A stretch of DNA of 64,000 nt from Hippophae tibetana (taxonomy: Eukaryota > Streptophyta > Magnoliopsida > Rosales > Elaeagnaceae): the NCBI GenBank assembly GCA_037013495.1, contig CM072811.1, positions 11,537,190 to 11,601,189 on the forward strand. The letters are read 5' to 3'. The stretch's first letter is position 1. Each line of letters opens with the position of its first letter. Below the pieces are notes generated by a model that had not been told where the DNA came from, made no database searches, and saw only the letters and a list, made by a program, of their open reading frames with translations. This document shows positions 1 to 11,856 of the stretch, piece after piece. The translations under genes and the position numbers were made by a program.

Positions 1-436
1 TAAGAAAGTAGAATAGAGGTTGAAACGTGGCGTGATAATGGAAGAAAGGATAAAATGTGGCGCGATAATGGAATAGAGACTGGAATGTGGTGGCGCAAGA
101 GTGGAATAGAGGTTGGAACATAGAGGCACGAGGTTGGAACAGAGAAAACTGAGGCTTCGAGCAAAGATGATAATATACATAGTAGATAGGGTTTCGTGTG
201 AGCAGAGGAAAAATGATATATATATATATATAGGGAAAAAAGAAAAAAAAATTGGTGTTTGGTGTAAATTAAAGAGATAAAATTGATAATGTATGTCTAT
301 GACCTCAGTTTTAATATAACCGAGGTCATAGGGTATGTCTATGGCCTCAATTTATAAAAACCGAGGTCAAAACCCTATAGCCTATGTTTTAAAAAAAACT
401 GAGGCTAAAAGTCCAAAACTATATATTGTAGAAGTG
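1..436 (-). mobile_element. CACTA transposon end, truncated by window edge
   Basis: The segment ends in GTAGAAGTG (428-436), a slightly decayed CACTA-type terminus (the reverse complement starts CACTTCTAC). Just inside lie subterminal repeats of the form 'ccgaggtcatag / gcctcagtttt' (300-410). Its reverse complement aligns block by block with both ends of the CACTA element at 16942-28400: the subterminal repeats, the 'acaccaaacaccaa' stretch, an (AT)n tract, then tandem units of the GTTCCAACCTCTGTTCCACTC type (1-150). The other end lies outside the window, so no target duplication can be checked. No transposase is visible in the part present. Confidence 0.75.
214..232. repeat. (AT)n microsatellite, uninterrupted paralog of the virus insertion site
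   Basis: A short (AT)n run. In the related element at 16942-28400 the same position holds about 8.8 kb of pararetroviral DNA. Both flanks here match the two flanks of that insertion, so this copy represents the empty site. Confidence 0.75.
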
Positions 437-1795
437 CATGGTTGATGCCTGTTTAGGCTAGTCCAATGGAAGTGGTCATTGGTAAGCTTAAAGTACTTAA
501 GTTGGCTCTCAAGGGTTGGAATATAGTGGTCTTTGGTAACTTGGATCGTAATATTGAGAGAGCCTTTGCTACTCTCACTGAACTACAAAATCGATATAAT
601 CATGATTTCTTCTCTGACGAACTTCTTAACTTGGAATCTAATGCACATGCTAATTTGGATAGATTGCTAAATAAACAATATATCTTCTTGCAAGAGAAGA
701 TTTGGCTAAGTGGCTGAAGGGTGGTGATAGAAATATTACTTTTTTCCGTTCAGTACTTTGGCATTTAAAGGCAAAAAACCTTTTAACTCATTTGGATATA
801 AATGGTGAAATTACACAGGACCCATAGGTTATAACTACACATATTTTGGCATATTATGAGAAAATTTTATCTGCCTAGATTAGTGATCCCTTGGACTCTA
901 CTTTAACTGAGTTAGTTGTGCCATCTTTGGTCATTGCTACGAATGATGGAAATTTACGGCACATACCATCACCACAAGAGATTTATAGACGCTTTAATTA
1001 CTCCTAGGATGGTTTTATAGGAAAATTCTTCCAACAATGCTGGGAAATCATTATTACAGATGTAATATGAGCAATTTGGGATTATTTAAGGGTAGGTCAA
1101 ATGCATCCAAGATTGAATTCAAATTTTCGGATCCTTATCCCAAAAATATCTCAAGCAAGCACTATGGACCAATATAGGCCAATTGATTTAGGAAACTTTA
1201 TGTTCAAATTAATTACAAAGATCATTGCAAGAAGACTTGGAGACATTTGGTCTCACATTCTATCTCCAAACCAATTTTGGTTCATCCCTAATTGTAACAT
1301 TAGGGATTGTATGACCAGTGCTTCTAAGTGCTTCAATGCAATGTAGCTTCCTAGTCAAGGGGTAATTTAGCCCTGAAAATAGATCTTTGAAAAGCTTTTG
1401 ACACCATGCATTTGAACTTTATCTTAAAGGTGATGTAGTGATTTGGTTTTGATGATATTCTTTTGGGTTGGATTAGAGATCTCTTTGCCTCTACAAGAAT
1501 CTTGATCTTGAGTAACAGTTAACCTAGATGATATTTTTCATGCTCTAAGGGTCCGTCAAGGGGATCTTCTATCTTTGCCCTCTTTTCATATTATAGAAGA
1601 TGTTTTCAACATGTACCTTGGGTTCTTGGTGGATAATAAGCATTTTTGGTTGATTTTCTCTCCTAGAAACATTAAGGCATTAACTCATTTTTTATATTCT
1701 AATGAATTGCTTATATTCAGCCGTGCTTGCTCATTGATCATCATATATTATCTTTGGCTTATCATTTATATGGTTATTTCATATAACAGTTGGTA
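437..1795 (+). pseudogene. LINE (L1-type) ORF2 remnant, reverse transcriptase
   Basis: A decayed non-LTR retrotransposon pol. The frame at 466-717 has the usual region upstream of RT ('LKGWNIVVFGNL'). The next stretch reads like the 'WLKGGDRN..FF' block of plant LINEs. 1101-1346 carries RT blocks ('YRPIDLGNFMFKLITKIIARRL', then 'LSPNQFWFIP'). Further on are blocks resembling 'KAFDT' and 'VRQGD' (about 1375-1575). Several stops and frameshifts separate the pieces and the YxDD block is not recognisable. The left edge abuts the CACTA terminus at 436. No 3' poly(A) tail or target duplication could be defined. Confidence 0.75.
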
Positions 1796-1831
1796 AACTT
1801 GAAAAAATCTTTCATTTACTTTGTAAGCATG

Positions 1832-3247
1832 TGATGAGGCATAAAATTGTTGCATAAAAAATTTATATGATTTATAAAAATTGCTTGCAAGTGCACGAAT
1901 GACTTATAAAAATGATAAGTTTACCAAAAATATGTCACAATTATTTTAATTTGAAGACCCAAACTACTGACATAAAAATAAAATAGATTGAGTACACATT
2001 TAGGCAATTAAACATTTATTATGTAGTGGAGAATTTATGGGGTATATTAGTTAGTTAATTATGCTTACACAATATTAGGTCTACCATTTATTATTAATTA
2101 AAATAATTTACCACATTCGATTGTATATAGAAATTAATTTTAATCAAATTATGCTTCTTTTGTAATAGATTAATGAACTATTCAATTACTGCCTTCGGTT
2201 GGGTCTAACAACTTAAACTTTTATCAAAGTGTCTAAGTTAGGTTTATGATATAAGTATTTGAAAAGTAACTTTCAAATTTTAAAGCTACTATGAAGGATA
2301 TGTCGACAACATATCTTTTAATAATAATTCTTATAAAAATCCTTGAAATACAGCATGTCTCGAGATCAGATATAGATAGTACGTATCTAATATCTAGGAG
2401 TATTATTCTAAATTAGATTTAGATAATTAAATCCTAAATCTAACTCTCTTATTTATTATAAAAAATACTTCGTCAATATATTTTTTATTTACAAACTTTG
2501 TTTTTAATCTTGTTGAACAAATAAACCTTAATTCATTTTCTAAATGTGTTTAGTCTAATTTAATATTTCACAAGCGTAACAATATTACTAATATCCCATA
2601 TTATTTATAGTCAAACATACATATTATAATAAATTATAAATAAATTAAACATATAGCATATAAAACAACACATAAATATAATCTGAAAAGAATACATTTA
2701 AATATACCTCAACAAAATCTCAAAAAACTTTACATTCTGGAGAACCTCCAAGCAGAATGGTTGTAGTGTTTATTGAATCAAAACTAAAACTATTACATAA
2801 ACTAAAATTTGTTCAACTCTCAAATGAAAGAACTTTAAACAAAGTAAAAGAAAGGCTAAGAAAGTGTAAAAGATTAAGAAATCAGCTTAAGAATGAAGAT
2901 TTGGGATATAAATTACAATATAAATAGGGTCCTATTTATAGGTAGATAGAAAGAGATAAATATGGATTATTTAGACTAACAAGTGGTATACAAATGTTTC
3001 ATGCCATAGCATACATAGGCTGTACATGGTTTTAGAGCTCGATCCATTACATCCACAACATAGTATACAATATTTCCATGTCGTGGCCCACATCTTATCT
3101 TGGATGCGTTAATGTCAATCCTTTTGACTCATGCCACAACCCACTCGGTTTTGCAACACTTTGGAACCATTGTATCTTTTATATCCTCTTTCAAGTTTTA
3201 TAATATATGTAATGTTTTACATATTTTATCTTTTTAATCTTCAAAAT
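1832..3247 (-). mobile_element. Old, diverged gypsy LTR (outermost layer of the nest)
   Basis: It starts TGATGAGGC, like the other gypsy LTRs here (TGATGAGCG), and shares their landmarks in order: 'gcaagtgcacgaat', 'gccttcggt', 'ataattcttataaaaa', 'gaacctccaagc' and 'tttattgaatcaa'. Overall divergence from them is high. It is cut at about 3247 by the Sirevirus element. A 70-base piece at 31835-31905 matches 2758-2838 closely, which suggests the second LTR of the same element. No gene is present. Confidence 0.65.
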
Positions 3248-4499
3248 TGAAAGTTTATAATTTACGGGCCTAAATAACAATATGTTATTTTCAAATTTTA
3301 TGAATTTATAATCTAATAACCTAAACAAAGTGGCTATACATGCAATCATGTGTAAAAATAAAGTCTAAAAATAAAATATTAACACCCAATAATTTTAGAT
3401 AGAAAAAACTTAGGCCACAACCATGACCTAAGATGAAATCCATTGATCCACCAGACCACCTAACTTGCCACTACGAAAAACTAAATATTCAAGCAAAAAC
3501 TCGATCTTATGTTATCATCTAATACTACCCTAATGTACCTTACTTATAACCTCCTGCTTTATTTTCACAGTTTTCAAGATTAGTGTGAGTACTATCCAGA
3601 TCAATATTCCAATAAGCTCTTTGCCAATCAACTACGTTCACGAAACAACTGCAATTAGGATCAACAAAAAAATACAAGTACCTGTGTGTGTTCTAGAACA
3701 GATTTAATAATGAATAATTCCAACTAGATTATTCAAAGCATATATTAATTTAATCAAATCAACTAGAAAATCCTAGAGTAGGTAGATTAAGTACGAGTTC
3801 AATAAAAATAATTTCTTTGAAAATTAATAATTAAATTCAAATAATACTGATCACTCATACAATTATTTGATTTAAATAAGCAAGATCTTAATTAAGAACA
3901 AACTATATAAACATAAAAAAAATATAAAACAAATAAACTAGTAAATAATAGAATTTAAAAAACAAATATTACTAAAACCAATACTGTGCTAATATTAGTT
4001 GATTACCTACACCTCAATTCATGTCCATCAAAAACATCTGTAATAATATTAATTGATTACCTTCACTTTAGTTCATGTCAATAAAAAAATGAACATCCAC
4101 TATTACAATATTAATTAATTAACTTAACTTATGTCAAGTATCCCTTACCTTTAATCACATGCGACGAATTTTTTGATAATTGCTACTATTCCTTTATGTC
4201 TTATATTTTAGATGCCAATGAAAAAAATATATATTCCTAAATTTTGTTTTGGCTATTTTTAGCAAATCCCACTATTCAACCATATATATTCCTAGTAGTA
4301 TTAGGGTTAAATGTTTTTGGGATTAATTATCCAAAGCCTATAAAAGCCTTAATATTACAAAAATTCATTTTTAGGACACATCCTAAAAGTATTAAAACAC
4401 ATTTAAGAAATGGGTAATTAGTAATTTCATAAATTAATTCAAGTTTAAATTATTATTTTAGTAGCAAAAATAACTTCAAGTTTTGTGAACATATGTTAT
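3248..4499 (-). repeat. Sirevirus 3' LTR, outer part
   Basis: Matches 29182-30355 in order with many substitutions and indels. It is interrupted after base 4499 by the gypsy element at 4500-11690, and the remainder of the LTR resumes at 11696. Confidence 0.75.
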
Positions 4500-5802
4500 T
4501 GATGAGCGAAAACCGGCATCGCCGATTCTTGCCAATACTTTGGTTTTAATATTTATAAAACTCTCGCAAGTGCACGAATCATTTCATAGAAAAATGATAA
4601 GTATACTCCCAAGGTCGATCTAAGGAAGGAATGTATGTGGTTTCTAATTTATTATTCAAACTTTTAAAAACGAAATTAAATCCTAAACATCCTGCCATGA
4701 TATTTTGGGGGTTTTGTCTTTTTAATCTACTTACATAAAAACAAACATAGATTCAATAAACATTTATGCAAATTTTATCATTTATAATGACGGAATATTT
4801 ATGGATATAATAACTAAGTTAATTATGCTTGCTCATATTATCTAGGTTATTAAAGATATGAATTGATATTTATTGATTCTCCCTTTTTTGTATGAATACC
4901 ACCTTTGGTGGGGTTAGATATTCTTTGTTAACTAAACAAATCAATTAACACCTATGGGTGGGGTTGATAACTAATATGCTTAATTAAATTAATTCCTTTT
5001 TCTAAGAGATTGAAAATGAACCATTTAAATGCCACCTTCGGTGGAGTTAGACAGTTTAAACTTTATTCAAGGTGTCCAAATTAAACCTAAGAATTTAGTT
5101 ATCCGAGTACTAACTTTCAAGTTTTAAAACCACTACTGAAAACATGTTGTCAATACATTTTCAGATAATAATTCTTATAAAAACTTTTGAAATAGAGCTT
5201 CACTCTAACTACCGGGCGATTGTACCATCAAATAAAAGAACACTACTCTAAATTAGACCAGATAACTAAACCTTAAAATCTAATTTTCAGGTTTAAGTTT
5301 GTAATGAAAAATAATATATTTCTTTCTAACATTCTTAATATAAAATCTTAAATAAAAATAAAATCAATTCATTTTAGAAATTTTCACCTATTTAATATTT
5401 CGCAAGCATAACAACATTATTATTATATCATGTTTACAAATAGCCAGGAGAGTTTAATTTAATCACAGACAAATTAAATATAACATGTAAGAATAAAGCA
5501 TAAAAAATAACTGTAAAGAAAATAAAATCCTTACAGAACTTCGAAGCTATTCCCGTTGTTGGAAAACCTCCAAGCGGAATTTGCACTGCCATTTATTGAA
5601 TAAAAAAGAAGCTAATAAATTACATAAACATAACTAGTTCTTCCCAAAAAGGGAAGAACTCTAAAACTAAGAGAAATTAACTAACAAAAGCTAAAAACTA
5701 AGAAAAACTAAAAATCTAAGAAAAGAGAGAAAGAAAGAAGAGAGAAAGAAAGAAGAGAGAAGTGTGTTTTGAAGGTGTGTTTTGAAGTGAAGGGAAGGAG
5801 GG

Positions 5803-5810
5803 TATTTATA
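5803..5810 (-). promoter_or_regulatory. LTR TATA box (left LTR)
   Basis: The minus strand reads CACCTATAAATACC. The same context is conserved in the LTRs at 11154-11161, 41513-41520 and 61511-61518, at the same place relative to the GC-rich block and the downstream CT-rich leader. Confidence 0.6.
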
Positions 5811-5924
5811 GGTGAGGATGGAGAGAAAAAATGAGTAAAAACATGTAAAAACGCGTAATGGAATTGCTGAGGTCATTGATGACATTAGCATGATGTAATG
5901 GGGTGGCTGCACGTGAAAAATGGG

Positions 5925-6098
5925 GCGAAACGGGCGTCGGGGCACGCGGAGGTTGGTTGGGCGCGCGCGGATCTGGGAAAGGCACGCGCGGGTGCGCGCG
6001 AATCTGGGCGAGGCGCGCGCGCGCGTGCGCGGATCTAGGCGTGGCGCGCGCGGCTGGGCACTGGGGCGCGGCGGCTGGGCGGCGCGGTGGCGCGATTT
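5925..6098. repeat. GC/CpG-rich tandem block in LTR
   Basis: An abrupt GC-rich island in a very AT-rich LTR, built of imperfect units such as GCGCGCGGATCTGGG. The matching block in the other LTR (11270-11412) is shorter, so the array has changed length since insertion. Confidence 0.8.
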
Positions 6099-6374
6099 TC
6101 TCCTTTTTGACCCATTTTGTCCAATTTTTCCATATTTGTTGACCTTTCCCCATTTATTTATTAATATATTTGTGATGTATTGCTTCCAGTATTCCTCTTT
6201 GAGTCTTTAAGTTGCGTTTTTAAGCCAAAATACCTGAAAAACAATAAAAATACCTGTGATTCCGAAAAAGACAAATTTATATAAATATATGATAAAACAT
6301 ATAAATATATATATTTTTAATCAATTAATGTGCATAAAATCATGGTTATTTTATTGCTTTTTGAGCACTCATCA

Positions 6375-6386
6375 CAACCCCCAACC
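6375..6386 (-). other. Polypurine tract (plus-strand primer)
   Basis: The minus strand reads GGTTGGGGGTTG directly before the LTR start TGATGAGTG, the expected place for second-strand priming. The coding gypsy element has the same tract before its 3' LTR at 52831-52843. Confidence 0.75.
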
Positions 6387-7995
6387 AACTTCTTGCTAGT
6401 CCCTTAGCAAGAGAAGCGATAAAAACTAAAAATTAAACTATCCTAAATCACTTTTGTGGATTGAAACGGTTGCATTTAGCCTATGCAACAAGCCTTTAAA
6501 CCCCTAGGTTGCCCTAATGGACGAGTTTGAGTCTCGTGAGGGTTTTCAGTAATGATACCCACAAACATTGAACTAAATGTAAAAATCAAAAGAAACAATA
6601 AAAACAATCAACTTAAAAACTAAAATTATAACAAAATCAAAAATTAATTTAAGAATAAAAGAAAATAACATATCACAAAAATGTCTCATATTTTTTTAAT
6701 CTCCTTTAAGATCATAATTAAAATATCAAGCATAAGTTATTTTAATCTCTTTAAACAATCATGATTTATTATAATAATTAGTCGAAAATCATTTTCATAT
6801 TTCATGTCAAAAATGTATCAATTTAATTTTACCCAATTTCAGTGTCATGAATCAGAATTCGCTTCGACTCTATTCCTCACAAGTCAATACTCTCAAAACA
6901 CTGAATCCTATGGGTTCAAACACTCATACTAATTTATATGCGAAAGAGTTGATGTATAGAAATGAACTAATATGTTCACATATGTATAAAGAATAAAGGC
7001 TCAAAGTGTTATTTTAACATTGATCTCATGAAAGGAATCGAATGTATAAATTATAAAGATATCATAAATAAAAATTATTTTCATGCATAAATCAAACTCA
7101 TTAAGAAAGAATTTCAAGATATATGCTTTTTACAAATGAAGAAATTGCAATGACTTTTTAGGGAATTACTTCCTATATCTTTCTTTTAGCCTGTACTCAC
7201 AACTTTGTAGGCAACTTGGGTCATAGTATGTAGATGATACTATATTTTTTTTATCTCTCTATTTTTTTCTGTAGATATTTTTCAATATATGTATTTTTTA
7301 GAGAGTCAATCCATGTACAAATTGTTCATTTTTTTAGGATTTTGGTGAGTGGTTAATTTTGTGGCTTTTCTGTTTGATCTTGGTTTAGGTAACCCCAGAT
7401 ATGTCTTTTTGTTTTTGTAGCAGTCATGCATAAATGAGATATACGCATATACTATCAATTTCTACTCAAATCATTTAATCTAAGCAAAAATAATAATAAA
7501 AAATATATGATACTCTATTAAGATGAGAAAAAATTCATACATTCAATGCTAATACCTATAGAGAACATCTAAAATTTTGAATAAATAAGAAATGTGTTTG
7601 GAGGAGAAAAAATATATATTTCACTCTGAATAAAAGATATTAGGCTCAAATTATATCTCACAAGGGTAGTCTCTACTAAAAAAAATTCATAAACACCGAT
7701 TTTGGGTTTAATATAATTTCCACATTTTATCAAGAAATACTAGTTATGACAAAAACTAACTAATTATCAAAAATAGTTACAAAATATTTCATGATATGTT
7801 TTCAAAAATTAATCTAACAGTACAAAAGACTTAACTATTTACTTAAATCAAACAAAACAAAAATAAAACCAAACACAAAAAATGAAAACGTGAACATAAA
7901 AAAGAAATAATTTTTTTTATTTTTTTTATTTTAAAATTGTTAAATCTTTTTTTTTAATTAAGCATGATAACTTTTCACCATCCCTAACCTAGAAC

Positions 7996-8015
7996 TTACA
8001 TTGTCCTCAATGTAA
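7996..8015 (-). other. Conserved hairpin TTACATTG-AGGA-CAATGTAA
   Basis: A perfect 8-bp stem with a 4-base loop. The identical 20-mer is present at 51256-51275 in the coding gypsy element, also between the pol end and the polypurine tract. The function is not known to me. Its retention in an element that lost all coding sequence suggests a cis role. Confidence 0.7.
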
Positions 8016-8251
8016 CAACTGTAAATTAAAGATAAAGAGAAAAGAGAAGAAAGATTACCTATTTCCTGAGAATGTGTAAGTAGTAATGGAGAAATGAAGG
8101 TGCATCCATCATATTCATTATTAAAGTGTATACAGACAGATTGCTGTAAACTTCTAACATCTCAACCAATATTTTTAGTTTTAACAATTTAAAAATTATT
8201 AAACAATAAAACTAAGTAAATAAAATAAATAACAGAAAATTACCTAAAATG

Positions 8252-8299
8252 ATGGGTTGTCTCCCATCCACCGCTTAGTTTAACGTCTTAGCAAGACGT
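8252..8299 (-). other. Paired hairpins after the pol-end position
   Basis: On the minus strand ATGGG-AGACAA-CCCAT (8252-8267) corresponds to ATGGG-AGGCAA-CCCAT at 51024-51039, where it lies just after the pol frame of the coding gypsy. Beside it is ACGTCTT-GCT-AAGACGT (8283-8299). These mark where pol would have ended in the ancestor of this non-coding element. Confidence 0.6.
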
Positions 8300-8794
8300 A
8301 ACTTGGGGATTGCATTTTAAGTAAACTCAATGTCCCCTCATCATTGAGTCAATCAAACCTACAAGTAAGACAAGGTTGTCTACCTATACTGTTTCAAACA
8401 TGCCCTATTGATTTTCAATTTTTTATGTACCAAAAACTAGGGGCATGCTTGAGGGTTTTAGATAACCCACATCTAGGTGCAAATCAAATAATTAAGGCAT
8501 CAAAACACAATTATACTTAGATCAAACAAAGAAACTAACTCTTGAGATTGTAATTAAAACTTTTAAAATTTTGGAGATAGTTTCAGAATTTTTTTTTTTG
8601 AATTTTTTTTATTTAAGTTAAAATAACATAATCAGTATTTACTAAGAGTGCTCCCATGAAAGAATGGTGGGACAAAGGCTCCTTAAAAACCATCTTCCTA
8701 GACAGAACAACGTTCCCAGGAAAGACTAGTGGCACAAAGGCTTCCAAGAACTAGTCTCTTAGACAGAACTCCCTTATATCTTTACTTTTCATGT

Positions 8795-9125
8795 TTTTCA
8801 AGTTAAGTTAATTAAGTTATGTTAAGTAAAAATTTAAGTTAATTAAGTAAAAGAAAATCTAAGTTAATTAAGTTAAGTTAATTAAAAAGCTAAGTTGGTT
8901 AAGTTAATAAAAAAAAATCTAAATTAATTAAAAAGTTAAGTTAATCAAAGTTAATTAAAAAGTTAAGTTAATTAAGTTAATTTAAGTAAAAATCTAAGTT
9001 AATTAAGTTAAGTTAAGTAAAAATCTAAGTTAGTTAAGTTAAAAAAATCTAAGTTAATTAAAAAGTTAAGTTAATTAAGTTAAGTAAACTAAAAATCTAA
9101 CTTAATTAAGTTAAATAAAAATTAA
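8795..9125. repeat. Low-complexity (AAGTTAATT)n array
   Basis: Irregular short units of the type 'aagttaattaagttaa' fill the place where gag and pol would be expected. They are followed to about 9800 by A- and T-homopolymer-rich sequence. No gene. Confidence 0.8.
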
Positions 9126-9841
9126 GAGAGAGAAAAAAAATAGTTAAAGAAAAGAAAGAAAAAAATTAAATTAAATAAAATAAAATGAAAAATAAAAATT
9201 GAAAAAGGTAAAATAAAATAAAAAAAATAGAGAAAGGTAAAAGCAAATAAAATAAAAATTAAAAAAAATATATTTTGTTTTTTTTTTATTTTTTATTTTT
9301 ATTTAATCAAAAATAAAATTAAGATTTTAAATAAAAAATTAAATGAAAATTAAAAAGTAAGTTTTTTTTTAATTTTTTAATTTTTTAATTTTTTTTAATT
9401 TTTTTTAAATTTTTTATAATTTTTTTTTATAATTTTTTTAATTTTTAATTTTAAAATTTATTTAAGTTTTTTTTATTTTTTATTTTTTAATTTTTTTACT
9501 ATTCATGAACGTTAATTTTATTATATTATTCACGATATAAATTTTATTTATTTATTTTTAAAAAGTTTTTTGAAATTTTAATTTTAGTTTTTTTTATTTT
9601 TATTTTACTATTCATGAACGGTAAATTTTTTTTACTTCAAATTTCAAATTTCTAAATTATTTTACTAAAAAAAATTTATTTTTATTTTTTTATTTTTATA
9701 TATTTTTTTAATTTTTTTTATTATTTCTTATGAAATTTGAAATTTGGTTTTTATTATTTTTGTTATTAAAAAAAATCACAATTAATTACAGCACAAAAAT
9801 GTTTTTAAAATTTTGATAAATAATTTAAAAACCGGTATTCC
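9126..9841. repeat. Homopolymer-rich AT tract
   Basis: Long runs of 'aaaat' and 'ttttttaatttttt', with two short copies of 'actattcatgaacg' (near 9500 and 9608). No coding potential. It lies between the primer-binding site and the AAGTTAATT array. Confidence 0.7.
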
Positions 9842-9860
9842 TTCCCCGGTAACCGTGCCA
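9842..9860 (-). other. Primer-binding site, tRNA-Asp-like
   Basis: The minus strand reads TGGCACGGTTACCGGGGAA shortly after the LTR end. This resembles TGGCGCCGTTGCCGGGGA, complementary to the 3' end of plant tRNA-Asp and typical of Athila/Tat gypsy elements. Confidence 0.7.
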
Positions 9861-9866
9861 AAAACT

Positions 9867-11690
9867 TGATGAGCGAAAACCGGGATCGCCGATTCTTGCC
9901 AATACTTTGGTTTTAATATTTATAAAACTCTCGCAAGTGCACGAATCATTTCGTAGAAAATGATAAGTATACTCCCAAGGTCGATCTAAGGAAGGAATGT
10001 ATGTGGTTTCTAATTTATTATTTAAACTTTTAAAAACGAAATTAAATCCTAAACATCCTGTAACGATATTGTGGGGGTTTTGTCTTTTTAATCTACTTAC
10101 ATAAAAACAAACATAGATTCAATAAACATTTATGTAAATTTTATCATTTATAATGGCGGAGTATTTATGGATATAATAACTAAGTTAATTATGCTTGCTC
10201 ATATTATCTAGGTTATTAAAGATATGAATTGATATTTATTGATTCTCCCTTTTTTGTATGAATACCACCTTTGGTGGGGTTAGATATTCTTTGTTAACTA
10301 AACAAATCAATTAACACCTATGGGTGGGGTTGATAACTAATATGCTTAATTAAATTAATTACTTTTTCTAAGAGATTGAAAATGAACCATTTAAATGCCA
10401 CCTTTGGTGGTGTTAGACAGTTTAAACTTTATTCAAGGTGTCCAAATTAAACCTAAGAATTTAGTTATCCGAGTACTAACTTTCAAGTTTTAAAACCACT
10501 ACTGAAAACATGTTGTCAATACATTTTCAGATAATAATTCTTATAAAAACTTTTGAAATAGAGCTTCACTCTAACTACCAGGCGATTGTACCATCAAATA
10601 AAAGAGCACTACTCTAAATCAGACCGGATAACTAAAACTTAAAATCTAATTTTCAGGTTTAAGTTTGTAATGAAAAATAATATATTTCTCTCTAACATTC
10701 TTAATATAAAATCTTAAATAAAAATAAAATCAATTCATTTTAGAAATTTTCACCTATATAATATTTCGCAAGCATAACAACGTTATTATTATATCATGTT
10801 TACAAATAGCCAGGAGAGTTTAATTTAATCACAGACAAATTAAATATAACATGTAAGAATAAAGCATAAAAAATAACTGTAAAGAAAATAAAATCCTTAC
10901 AGAACTTCGAAGCTATTCCTGTTGCTGGAAAACCTCCAAGCGGAATTTGCACTTCCATTTATTGAATCAAAAAGAAGCTAATAAATTGCATAAACATAAC
11001 TAGTTCTTCCCAAAAAGGGAAGAACTCTTAAACTAAGAGAAATTAACTAACAAAAGCTAAAAACTAAGAAAAACTAAAAATCTAAGAAAAGAGAGAAAGA
11101 AAGAAGAGAGAAGTGTGTTTTGAAGGTGTGTTTTGAAGTGAAGGGAAGGGGAGTATTTATAGGTGAGGATGGAGAGAAAAAATGAGTAAAAAAATGTAAA
11201 AAAAATGTAAAAACGCATAATGGAATTGCTGAGGTCATTGATGACATTAGCATGATGTCATGGGGCGGCTGCACGTCAAAAATGGGGCGAAACGTGCGTC
11301 GGCGCACGCAGAGGGCGGCTGGGCGTGCACGGATCTGGGCGAGGCGCGCGCGGGCATGCGCGGATCTAGGCATGGCACGCGCGGCTGGGCACTGGGGCGC
11401 GGCGGCGGCGCGATTTTCTCCTGTTTGACCCATTTTGTCCAATTTTTCCATATTTGTTGACCTTTCCCCATTTATTTATTAATATATTTGTGATGTATTG
11501 CTTCTAGTATTCCTCTTTGAGTCTTTAAGTTGCGTTTTTAAGCCAAAATACGTGAAAAACAATAAAAATACCCGTGATTCCGAAAAAGACAAATTTATAT
11601 AAATATATGATAAAACATATAAATATATATTTTTAATCAATTAATGTGCATAAAATCATGGTTATTTTAGTGTTTTTTGAGCACTCATCA
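9867..11690 (-). repeat. 5' LTR of non-autonomous gypsy element
   Basis: 1,824 bp, near-identical to 4500-6374 apart from a shorter GC-rich array (11270-11412) and scattered substitutions. The TATA box is at 11154-11161 on the minus strand. Confidence 0.92.
11154..11161 (-). promoter_or_regulatory. LTR TATA box (right LTR)
   Basis: CTATAAATAC on the minus strand, in the same position as in the left LTR. As this is the 5' LTR, it is the one that would have driven the element. Confidence 0.6.
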
Positions 11691-11695
11691 GTTAT

Positions 11696-11856
11696 TTAAT
11701 ACATGAGTGCAATACTATGTGTGATAGTTATAAAAGATATACTTGAAGTATGAATATCTAAAACTCGAGCATTTCCTTGACTTTGCTTGATGGACTAGAT
11801 AGTGAGCTTAAAAATAAGTTTAAATTCAAATATTTTGTCCACGAAAATAGTCAACA
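11696..11856 (-). repeat. Sirevirus 3' LTR, inner part
   Basis: Continues the LTR interrupted at 4499. It aligns with about 30365-30534 ('aatactatgtgtgatagttataaaag', 'ttgcttgatggact', 'ttttgtccac.aaaatag'). Confidence 0.75.

Larger units (their letters stand above)
4500..6374 (-). repeat. 3' LTR of non-autonomous gypsy element
   Basis: 1,875 bp, TG...CA. On the minus strand it has a TATA box in CTATAAATAC (5803-5810), preceded by a very GC-rich block (5925-6098). Open frames in this GC-rich block occur on both strands and are not genes. Confidence 0.92.
4500..11690 (-). mobile_element. Non-autonomous Ty3/gypsy element, complete, TSD GTTAT
   Basis: Two LTRs in the same orientation (4500-6374 and 9867-11690) both run TGATGAGCG...ACTCATCA and are very similar. 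They are flanked by perfect 5-bp duplications GTTAT (4495-4499 and 11691-11695). On the minus strand a polypurine tract GGTTGGGGGTTG abuts the 3' LTR and a tRNA-Asp-like primer site follows the 5' LTR, so the element reads right to left. The 3.5-kb interior has no credible coding frame: gag and pol are absent. It keeps the non-coding 3' region of Athila/Tat-type elements, including two hairpin modules shared with the coding gypsy at 45392-54274. The interior contains about 1 kb of AT-rich low-complexity sequence. It is best described as a LARD-like derivative that depends on another element for proteins. Confidence 0.9.

Noticed and set aside
5691..6210. Overlapping open frames of 79-115 codons on both strands in the GC-rich part of the LTR (also 11074-11471, 41491-41864, 61178-61625)
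   Set aside because: They follow the low stop-codon density of the GC-rich repeats, occur on both strands, are not conserved in frame between LTR copies and contain no domain.
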